From NCBI GenBank assembly GCA_963731585.1, contig CAVSWC010000011.1, positions 1-64,000 on the forward strand: 64,000 bases of DNA, given 5' to 3'. The translations under genes were made by a program, and so were the position numbers. Under the pieces are notes generated by a model, which did no database searches, was not told the DNA's origin, and was given only the letters and a program-made list of their open reading frames with translations. Positions 56,879 through 64,000 of this stretch are shown in pieces. The stretch is from CANKHA01 sp963731585 (lineage in GTDB: Bacteria; Pseudomonadota; Alphaproteobacteria; Rhizobiales; Xanthobacteraceae). Every line of letters starts with the position of its first letter. Position 1 is the first letter of the stretch.

Positions 56879-57371
56879 ATGCGCAGAATATTGCTGACCA
56901 CGCTGATGACCATGGCCTGGCTCCTGGCGAGCCCGAGCTTGCAGTTGCCTGACTCCGGCTGGCTGGAAGTCGGAGCGCCGCCGGCGACGGCTGAGGAATT
57001 CCGCGGGATCATGGTTGAGGAGCCAACCAAGGCGAAGAAGTCCAGCAAGAAGAAAGCCGCCAAGAAAAAGAGCCCGCCGGCGCGGGTCGGCTCGGGCGGG
57101 ATCGTCACCAGCAATCAGCCGGGCTTCCATCCGATGCGGCCGATCGAGCCGCCGCAGCGCCGCCACCACCGGCACTCGCACGGTGGTGATGCCGGATCGC
57201 GATCCGCGCTATCCCGATGTGCCGACCGTTTCCATCATCCCGCGTGGCGCCACCGGAGGCGCCGGGATAGAGACCTCGCAGGACCGGGTGGCGCGTTGCA
57301 CCCACCAGGGCGCGCTCGGCGGGCTGCCTGCCGGCCAGCAGGGCGCTTACGTCCATAACTGCGCGTTTTGA
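56879..57371 (+). CDS. Small secreted lysine-rich protein (frame broken once)
   Basis: Starts MRRILLTTLMTMAWLLASPS (signal peptide), then EEPTKAKKSSKKKAAKKKSP, a lysine run. A +1 shift near 57178 changes frame from RRHHRHSH to TVVMPDRDPRYPDVPTVSII, ending GLPAGQQGAYVHNCAF. Two cysteines in the last part (RCTHQG and HNCAF) could pair. About 163 residues. No known domain. Confidence 0.55.
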
Positions 57372-57526
57372 TGCCTCGACCTACACGGTTCGAGACACGC
57401 GTCGATTCGCGCCGCGTTCCTCACCATGAGGAATGAAGGTGACGAGCGTCGCGCCCAGTAAATGCCATCATCCTGAGGAGGCCGATCGCCCGCACTTGTG
57501 CCGACGGGACGAGCGGGTAAGGTTGA
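57372..57526. repeat. REP-like intergenic sequence
   Basis: Contains cctcaccatgaggaatgaag and catcatcctgaggaggccga, broken pieces of the REP type seen at 55700-55800. Lies between convergent genes. Confidence 0.45.
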
Positions 57527-58584
57527 CTACCGCAATGCCGCGTTGATCTTCTCCAGCGCCGCCGAGCCCGGGCAGAGCTCTTTTTCGCCCAGCGCATTGA
57601 GCGGCTGCTCCACGGTGTTGGTGCTGCTGTGCAAATCGTCGGCCTCGGGCTCGACATAGAGCAGGCCGGTGACGACTTCTCCCGCCGCACCGCGTTCCAG
57701 CAGATAATTCATCGCCGCCAGCCGGTCATTGACGTTGTAATCCTTGGCGAGCTTGCGCAAGGCCAGCGTCGAGCCGTCGTGCTGCTTCACCATCTGGACC
57801 GTGCCCGGCTCGTAATCGACCTGGATCTGCTCGCGACCGGTGATGAAATCGAGCCGGTTCACCGCTTCATTATGCTCGCGCACATAATCGAAGCTCTTGG
57901 TCGAGCCGGTGTGATTGTTGAAGGCGACGCAGGGCGAGATGCAATCGATGAAAGCCGCGCCCTTGTGCTCGATTGCCGCCTTGAGCAGCGGCACCAGCTG
58001 GGTCTTGTCGCCGGAGAAGACTGCGCGCGACGAAGCTGGCGCCGAGCTGCAGCGCCAGTGTGGCGAGGTCGATCGGCGCTATCGCTGTTGGTCACGCCGC
58101 GCTTGCTCTTGGAGCCGCGGTCGGCGGTGGCGGAGAATTGGCCCTTGGTCAGGCCGTAGACGCCGTTATTCTCGACGATATAGGTCATGTTGACGCCGCG
58201 GCGGATGCAATGGGCGAATTGCCCGAGCCCGATCGAGGCACTGTCGCCGTCGCCCGAGACGCCGAGATAGATCAGTTCGCGATTGGCGAGGTTGGCGCCG
58301 GTCAGCACCGACGGCATGCGCCCGTGCACCGAATTGAAGCCGTGTGAATTGCCGAGGAAATAATCCGGCGTCTTCGACGAGCAGCCGATGCCGGAAATCT
58401 TCGCCACCCGATGCGGTTCGATCGACAGCTCGTAACAGGCTTCGATGATCGAAGCGGTGATCGAGTCATGGCCGCAACCGGCGCAGAGCGTGGAAATCTT
58501 CCCTTCGTAATCGCGGTGGGTATAGCCGAGCGCGTTTTTCGGCAGCGCCGGATGCTGGAATTTCGGTTTGGCCAGGTAGGTCAT
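57527..58584 (-). CDS. 2-oxoacid:acceptor oxidoreductase, beta subunit (frame broken twice)
   Basis: The ThDP-binding subunit. Starts MTYLAKPKFQHPALPKNALG at 58584. STLCAGCGHDSITASIIEAC and GVSGDGDSASIGLGQFAHCI with ENNGVYGLTKGQFSATADRG form the ThDP/Mg site; DCISPCVAFNNHTGSTKSFD follows. Shift 1 near 58079 (TNSDS to PIDLATLALQLGA), shift 2 near 58023 (FVARS to FSGDKTQLVPLL); both +1. Corrected length 351 residues. It forms the enzyme with the alpha subunit at 59510-61345, decarboxylating a 2-oxo acid (2-oxoglutarate is most likely) to an acyl-CoA and reducing ferredoxin or a similar carrier. Confidence 0.92.
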
Positions 58585-59513
58585 GGGCGTGAATCCAGGT
58601 GAGTGTCTCCGACAAGCGCCAGCTTGCCTCGCTGCTTATGGGCCGCATCTGCGCCGTAAGCCTCGAGGTCGCGGGCGTAGAGACGAGCAAGACGTTCCCG
58701 CGCAACCGCCGTCAGGAAAGCGCCGTAGGGCGGCCAGGAGCCGTTGCGCGCCGCCTCGCGATTGAAGCGGTGGTCATAGGCGTCGGCAGGGGAGGCGGGC
58801 GCCTCGACATGACGGTGCTTGCGATTGATCTTTTGCAGCCATTCGAGCTTGCTGAAGTCGGTGATCGGCAGATCGAAGTCGGCCTCCACCTCATTCAGCC
58901 GGCTGAACAGATCTTCGGCCGAGGCATTGATCAGATGCCGCGTCGGCAGGCGGTCTTCGATCGGGTGCCGCTGGACGCGAAAATGCGGATCACAGGTATT
59001 GAGATCGCAGCCTTCCAAAAAGTCCAGGAATTCCGAAAACGACAGGCCCGCGGTGCGCATATCGTTGCGGCCCAAAGCCCGGGCGATCTCCTTGTCCACC
59101 AGGCCCCCTTTCTGCATATGCCGAAAGCTGCTGACGGCACGCTCGAACGGATCGCGGATGATACGCACCAGCGAGAATTTCGACAGATCGCGCTCATAAG
59201 CGCGCCGATACAGCGCGGACTTGTAATAGACCTCGGTCCGGTAGCGGTGCGGCCAGGAGCTGTAGTCGCGCGCCGCTGCCGTATGGCCGAGCTGATGGAA
59301 GAACCAAATGACGACGCTGGTGCAGGCGGACTTCGGAGAAAAGACGACGATCATCCGTTTGCGCGGAAAGATCAGGGGGCGCGGATCGGTCCAGAGCAGA
59401 CGGCCGAGTTCGCTCGCCGCGCCGGGAGGAGGATCATTCCCGGTGAGCTGGTTGAGACCTGTGGCCTGCGACAGGGCCTGCCAGGTGCTGCGCAGCCTGT
59501 TGGCGCCGATCAT
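58581..59513 (-). CDS. Sulfotransferase family protein inside the oxidoreductase operon
   Basis: A 310-residue protein (MIGANRLRSTWQALSQATGL). VVFSPKSACTSVVIWFFHQL near residue 56 matches the 5'-phosphosulfate loop (PKxxxTS) of PAPS-dependent sulfotransferases; SLVRIIRDPFERAVSSFRHM near residue 113 matches the 3'-phosphate motif (RDPxxRxxSxF). The rest resembles sulfotransferase family 2. No signal peptide or membrane anchor. ATGA overlaps join it to the alpha gene upstream and the beta gene downstream, so it must be translated with both subunits of the oxidoreductase. Acceptor unknown. Confidence 0.8.
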   Translation of the reverse strand: MIGANRLRSTWQALSQATGLNQLTGNDPPPGAASELGRLLWTDPRPLIFPRKRMIVVFSPKSACTSVVIWFFHQLGHTAAARDYSSWPHRYRTEVYYKSALYRRAYERDLSKFSLVRIIRDPFERAVSSFRHMQKGGLVDKEIARALGRNDMRTAGLSFSEFLDFLEGCDLNTCDPHFRVQRHPIEDRLPTRHLINASAEDLFSRLNEVEADFDLPITDFSKLEWLQKINRKHRHVEAPASPADAYDHRFNREAARNGSWPPYGAFLTAVARERLARLYARDLEAYGADAAHKQRGKLALVGDTHLDSRP

Positions 59514-61345
59514 GCCCCAACTCTCCGCAGCGGCGTGATCTTCAAAGTGTTCAGGCGTTCGCCGATGGCGCCGGCAATGAAGCGCGCGGTAATCGGCGTG
59601 CCGTCATAATGCAGCACCGGGATCAGCCGGGCCGGGTCGATGCCGCATTCATTGACGATCAAGGAGCGCATCTGCGCGTCGCGGTTCTGCTCCACCACGA
59701 ATACGAAATCGTGCTCGCTGATGAAATCGTCGACGGTGTGATGGAAAGGAAAGGCGCGCAGGCGCAGCCGGTCCAGATTATGTCCTTGGGCGGTCAGCAT
59801 GGAGATCGCCTCGTCCATGGCTGGGCTGGTCGAGCCGAAATAGATCACGCCGTAGCGCGTCGGCCGTTCGCAGTTGGCGCGCAGCGGACGCGGCACCAGA
59901 TCCTTGGCGGTCTCGAACTTGCGCAGCAGCCGCTGCATGTTGTCGACATAAGCCTGGCCATCCTCGGTGTAGCGCGCATAACGATCGCGCGAGGTGCCGC
60001 GGGTGAAGAAAGAGCCTTTGGTGGGATGGGTGCCGGGATAGGTGCGATAGGTAACCCCGTCGCCGTCGGTGTCGAGATAGCGGCCGAAATCCTTGCCGCT
60101 TTCCAGTTCAGCCGCAGTCATCACCTTGCCGCGGTCATAGACCCGCGAGTCGTCCCAGCGCAGTGGACGCGAAAGGCGGTGGTTCATGCCGATATCGAGA
60201 TCGAGCATCACAAAGATCGGCGTCTGCAGCCGGTCGGCGAGGTCAAAGGAAGCGGCGCCAAATTCGAAAGCTTCGGCCGGATCTTCCGGCAACAACAGCA
60301 CGTGCTTGGTGTCGCCATGCGAGGCATAGGCGCAGTTGATCAGGTCGCATTGCTGGGTGCGCGTCGGCATCCCGGTGGAGGGGCCCGCACGCTGCACGTC
60401 GAAAATCACCGCCGGGATCTCGGCGAAATAAGCCAGCCCGATGAATTCCTGCATCAGCGAGATGCCCGGGCCGGCGGTGGAGGTGAAGGCGCGCGCGCCG
60501 TTCCAGGCAGCGCCGATCACCATGCCGATCGATGCCAGCTCATCCTCGGCCTGCACGATGGCATAGCGGTTCTTCTTGGTCTCCGGATCGAGCCGCAGCC
60601 GCTTGCAGTGGCTGGCAAACGCCTCGGCTAATGAGGAAGAGGGTGTGATCGGATACCAGGCGCAGACCGTGGCGCCGCCATAGACCGCGCCGAGCGCCGC
60701 GGCCGAGTTGCCCTCGATCAGGATGCGGTCACCGACTCCCTCCGAGCGGCGCAGGCGCAACCCGATCGGGCAGGAGAGGTGCTGCAGCGCATAATCGCGG
60801 CCAAGATGCAGCGCATGGATGTTGGGCTGGATCAGCTTTTCTTTGCCCTTGAACTGTTCGCCGATCAGCTTCTCCAGCACCGCCGCATCCATATCGATCA
60901 GCGCGGAGAGCGCGCCGACATAGATGATATTCTTGAACAACTGGCGCTGGCGGGGGTCGCTATACTGGCTGTTGCAAATCGCGGTAAGCGGGACGCCGAT
61001 GACGCTGATGTCGTCGCGGAATTTCGTCGACGGCATCGGCTTGGTGGAATCGTAAAACAGATAGCCGCCGGGATCGATGGAGGCGACGTCGTTGTCCCAG
61101 GTCTGCGGGTTCATCGCCACCATCAGATCGGTGCCGCCGCGGGCGCCGAGATGGCCGGCCTCGCTCACCCGCACTTCGTACCAGGTCGGCAAGCCCTGGA
61201 TATTGGAGGGGAAGATATTGCGCGGCGCGACCGGAATGCCCATGCGCATCACCGCGCGGGCAAACATCTCGTTGGCGCTGGCCGAGCCCGAGCCATTGAC
61301 GTTGGCGAACCTGATGACGAAATCGTTTATGCTCTCGATCGGCAT
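59510..61345 (-). CDS. 2-oxoacid:acceptor oxidoreductase, fused gamma-alpha subunit
   Basis: 611 residues from the ATG ending at 61345 (MPIESINDFVIRFANVNGSG), behind GGGAGAGAC. Residues 1-190 are the gamma domain (NVNGSGSASANEMFARAVMR, RVSEAGHLGARGGTDLMVAM); residues 220-611 the alpha domain with CAWYPITPSSSLAEAFASH and FIGLAYFAEIPAVIFDVQRA followed by GPSTGMPTRTQQ, which bind ThDP with the beta subunit. A frame open to 61420 overlaps the previous gene and is not used. Confidence 0.94.
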   Translation of the reverse strand: MPIESINDFVIRFANVNGSGSASANEMFARAVMRMGIPVAPRNIFPSNIQGLPTWYEVRVSEAGHLGARGGTDLMVAMNPQTWDNDVASIDPGGYLFYDSTKPMPSTKFRDDISVIGVPLTAICNSQYSDPRQRQLFKNIIYVGALSALIDMDAAVLEKLIGEQFKGKEKLIQPNIHALHLGRDYALQHLSCPIGLRLRRSEGVGDRILIEGNSAAALGAVYGGATVCAWYPITPSSSLAEAFASHCKRLRLDPETKKNRYAIVQAEDELASIGMVIGAAWNGARAFTSTAGPGISLMQEFIGLAYFAEIPAVIFDVQRAGPSTGMPTRTQQCDLINCAYASHGDTKHVLLLPEDPAEAFEFGAASFDLADRLQTPIFVMLDLDIGMNHRLSRPLRWDDSRVYDRGKVMTAAELESGKDFGRYLDTDGDGVTYRTYPGTHPTKGSFFTRGTSRDRYARYTEDGQAYVDNMQRLLRKFETAKDLVPRPLRANCERPTRYGVIYFGSTSPAMDEAISMLTAQGHNLDRLRLRAFPFHHTVDDFISEHDFVFVVEQNRDAQMRSLIVNECGIDPARLIPVLHYDGTPITARFIAGAIGERLNTLKITPLRRVGA

Positions 61346-63118
61346 GTCTCTCCCGCCTGGGCCATTTCCAGGAAGAACTTCTTCATGTCCCATGCGCCGG
61401 TGGGGCAGCGTTCCGCGCATAATCCGCAGTGCAGGCAGACGTCTTCGTCCTTGACCATCACCCGCCCGGTCTTGAGCTCATTGGCGACATAGAGGTCCTG
61501 CGCGAGATTGTTGGCGGGCGCCTTCAGCCGCTGGCGCAACTCGGCCTCCTCGCCGTTCTCGGTGAAGGTGATGCAGTCCATCGGGCAGATATCGACGCAG
61601 GCATCGCATTCGATGCAGAGCGAGGAGGTGAAGATCGTCTGCACGTCGCAATTCAGGCAGCGCCCGGCTTCCGCGAGCGCAAGCTGCGGATCGAAGCCCA
61701 GCTCGACTTCGGCCTTGATGTCCTTCAGCGCGATGGCTTTTTCCCGGTGCGGCACCTTGAAGCGCTGGTCGAGCGCGATCTCGTTGTCATAGCTCCATTC
61801 GTGAATGCCCATCTTCTGGCTCATCAACTCGACCGCCGGGATGGGGCGGTCGTTGATGTCCTCGCCGTTGAGCATCTTATCGATGGAAACCGCGGCTTCA
61901 TGGCCATGGGCGACGGCCCAGATGATGTTCTTCGGCCCAAAAGCGCTGTCCCCGCCAAAGAAGACGCGCGGGTTGCTGGAGCGCATGGTCTTGGGATCGA
62001 CCTTCGGCATGCCCCATTTGTCGAACTCGATCCCGGCGTCGCGTTCGATCCAGGGGAAGGAATTCTCCTGGCCGACCGCGATCAGCACGTCGTCGCAGGG
62101 CACATGCTCGTCCGGCTCGCCGCTCGGCGCCAGATTGCGCCGGCCCTTGTCGTCGTATTGCGCCTTCACCTTCTCGAACAGGACGCCCGTGAGCTTGCCG
62201 TTCTGGTGGGTGAATTCCTTCGGCACCATGAAATTGAGGATCGGGATGCCTTCGTGGATCGCGTCTTCCTTTTCCCAAGGCGAGGCTTTCATCTCCTCGA
62301 AGCCCGAGCGCACGATCACCTTGACGTCTTCGCCGCCGAGCCTGCGCGAGGAACGGCAGCAATCCATCGCGGTGTTGCCGCCGCCGAGCACGATGACGCG
62401 CTTGCCGATCTTGCTGATGTGACCGAAGGAAACGCTGGAGAGCCAGTCGATGCCGATGTGAATATTCTTCGCCGCTTCGCTGACGGCCGGGCAGGTCGAG
62501 ATCGCGGCCGCGCGGCGCGCCGGATCCGACAAAGATCGCGTCCCAGTCTTCCGCCAGCAGCGCCTTCAGGCTGTCGATGCGCTGCCCGCCGCGGAATTCA
62601 ATGCCGAGGTTGAGGACGTAATCGCATTCCTCATCGATGACGGAATCCGGCAGGCGGAATTTCGGAATCTGCGTGCGCATCATGCCGCCGGCCTTCGGAT
62701 CGCCATCGAACACCACGCAGTGATAGCCGAGCGGCGCCAGGCCGCGCGCGACCGTCAGTGACGCCGGGCCGGCGCCGACGAGGGCGATACGCTTTCCGTT
62801 TTTCGTGGTTGCGGGCTTGGGCAGGCGGGCGCGAATATCGTCTTTGTAGTCGGCCGCCACTCTTTTCAGGCGGCAGATCGCCACCGGTTCCTCCTCCACC
62901 CGCACGCGGCGGCAGGCCGGCTCGCACGGCCGGTCGCAGGTGCGCCCCAGAATCCCGGGAAACACGTTGGACTTCCAGTTGATCATGTAGGCGTCGCTGT
63001 AGCGGCCTGCGGCGATCAAGCGGATATATTCAGGAACCGGCGTATGCGCCGGACAGGCCCATTGGCAATCGACTACTTTATGGAAGTAATCGGGTGCGGC
63101 GACGTCAGTGTCCTTCAT
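61327..63118 (-). CDS. GltD-like FAD/NAD(P)H oxidoreductase with ferredoxin domain (frame broken once)
   Basis: About 597 residues. N-terminal Fe-S helical domain (CQWACPAHTPVPEYIRLIAA and CDRPCEPACRRVRVEEEPVA), FAD site GKRIALVGAGPASLTVARGL, NAD(P)H site GKRVIVLGGGNTAMDCCRSS, second FAD-contact GGDSAFGPKNIIWAVAHGHE. The C-terminal ferredoxin part has two clusters, CIECDACVDICPMDC and CLHCGLCAERCPTGA. A +1 shift near 62511 separates DLPGRQ from EAAKNIHIGIDWL. It overlaps the alpha gene by 19 bases. Probably passes electrons between NAD(P)H and the oxidoreductase. Confidence 0.92.
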
Positions 63119-63395
63119 TTACGCCTCGGACGCCCCCCGAGTGTATGCAACCAGCAAGAGGACCGCTTCGCATTCATCATCCCCGCTGTATCGGCTTGTT
63201 TTGAACGTCGAATCCGGTCGCGATTTTAGGGGAGCAGGGTTACTAAAGCTATCAAAAGCGGACAAAACAACGAGCCGCCACGGCGCTTTGTGATTAACAT
63301 CATGCCGCCGGAAGGTCATGAAAAAAGGCGCTATTCGGGCGCTGTTGCGGCGCACAATAGGGTGACGGCGCCCGCCACAGGACTTAAAGGGCCGC

Positions 63396-64000
63396 ATGCG
63401 CGATATTTTCGAAGAAATCTTCGCCAAAGATCCACTTGATGCCATGGAGGCGGCGAGGCGCTCCATGCGGCCGACCCTGCGCCGCCGCTTTTACGGAAGA
63501 GCGACAGTGGAGAGCGGGCCGTTAGGTTTCGCGGTCCTGCTTGACGGCAAGCCGGTGCGGACTCCAGCGCGGCGGCCACTGGCCGCACCGGCATCCGCCT
63601 TTGCCGAAGCGCTCGCGGCGGAATGGAACGCACAGAAGGAAGTGGTCGACCCCGCCGCCATGCCGCTCACGCGGCTCGCCAATTCGATCATCGACGGCGT
63701 GGCGCAGACCCCGCTGCCGGTGGCGGAGGAGATCGCGCAGTATCTCCGCTCCGACCTTCTGTTTTATCGCGCGGAGGGGCCGCGGGGGCTGGTGGAGCGG
63801 CAAGAACGGCACTGGGACCCCGTTCTCGCCTGGGCGCGCGACGTTCTCGGGGCGCGTTTCGCATTGGCAACCGGCGTGATGTTCGTCGATCAGCCGGAGC
63901 AAGCTGTGGCCGCGGCCACGGCCGCAATTCCCGAGGATGCATGGCGATTGGGCGCGGTGTCTTCCATCACGACGCTGACCGGCTCCGCGCTGCTGGCGCT
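63396..64000 (+). CDS. ATP12-family F1-ATPase assembly chaperone (cut by window edge)
   Basis: From the ATG at 63396 (MRDIFEEIFAKDPLDAMEAA) open to the end, 201 codons seen. FYGRATVESGPLGFAVLLDG, PLAAPASAFAEALAAEWNAQ and LTRLANSIIDGVAQTPLPVA followed by SDLLFYRAEGPRGLVERQE are the ATP12 signatures, known from mitochondria and alphaproteobacteria. The family is about 250 residues, so some 50 are missing. In relatives it lies close to the RluC-type gene; here the oxidoreductase operon is between them. Confidence 0.9.
   Translation, partial: MRDIFEEIFAKDPLDAMEAARRSMRPTLRRRFYGRATVESGPLGFAVLLDGKPVRTPARRPLAAPASAFAEALAAEWNAQKEVVDPAAMPLTRLANSIIDGVAQTPLPVAEEIAQYLRSDLLFYRAEGPRGLVERQERHWDPVLAWARDVLGARFALATGVMFVDQPEQAVAAATAAIPEDAWRLGAVSSITTLTGSALLA

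Noticed and set aside
61429..62613. A 394-codon plus-strand frame opposite the FAD oxidoreductase
   Set aside because: Antisense shadow of a well-supported gene; no motif of its own.

Overview
The window is high-GC DNA from an alphaproteobacterium, most likely of the order Hyphomicrobiales (Bradyrhizobium / Nitrobacteraceae / Xanthobacteraceae neighbourhood). The reasons are the gene order rlmB - tRNA-Tyr - tRNA-Gly - tRNA-Trp - secE - nusG - rplKAJL - rpoBC - rpsLG - fusA - tuf - S10/spc/alpha, protein wording typical of that group (PilZ, RpoA, RpoB, DUF4212/symporter pair), and several palindromic intergenic repeats of Rhizobiales type. Assignment below order level is inference.

Layout. 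(1) 1-6.03 kb is an accessory segment: a methyltransferase, a PilZ protein, two small secreted or fibre-like proteins, three members or remnants of one orphan small-protein family, and a 20-bp duplication of the 3' end of tRNA-Thr that marks an integration scar. (2) 6.15-9.6 kb is a minus-strand transporter operon (DUF4212 subunit, sodium:solute symporter, three small membrane proteins). (3) 9.8-12.4 kb holds two uncharacterised genes, rlmB and two tRNAs. (4) 12.5-15.5 kb is a catabolic-looking cassette (Bug/TctC binding protein, cupin, secreted alpha/beta hydrolase) between tRNA-Gly and tRNA-Trp. (5) 15.6-28.0 kb is secE-nusG-rplKAJL-rpoBC. (6) 28.2-32.2 kb is a second cassette (Rieske oxygenase, ThDP enzyme, second Bug protein) between rpoC and rpsL. 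(7) 32.5-51.9 kb is the str, S10, spc and alpha group up to rplQ. (8) 51.9-57.4 kb carries an ankyrin protein, a Deg protease, rarA, an RluC-type pseudouridine synthase and a small secreted protein. (9) 57.5-63.1 kb is a minus-strand operon of a ferredoxin-domain FAD oxidoreductase, the two subunits of a 2-oxoacid:acceptor oxidoreductase and a sulfotransferase lying between the subunits. (10) A plus-strand ATP12-type chaperone gene runs off the right edge.

Working together: regions 5 and 7 build the transcription and translation machinery and the Sec channel. In region 9 the FAD/Fe-S protein is a plausible electron partner of the oxidoreductase. The two Bug cassettes look like uptake-plus-degradation modules for organic or aromatic acids.

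Caution: many conserved genes (rlmB, rpoC 3' end, rplD, rpmD, rpoA twice, the Deg protease, the oxidoreductase beta subunit, the FAD protein) carry single-base insertions that break the frame without other decay. These are most likely sequence errors, and 28.2-32.2 kb is dense with them. Coordinates of such genes span the whole reconstructed gene.
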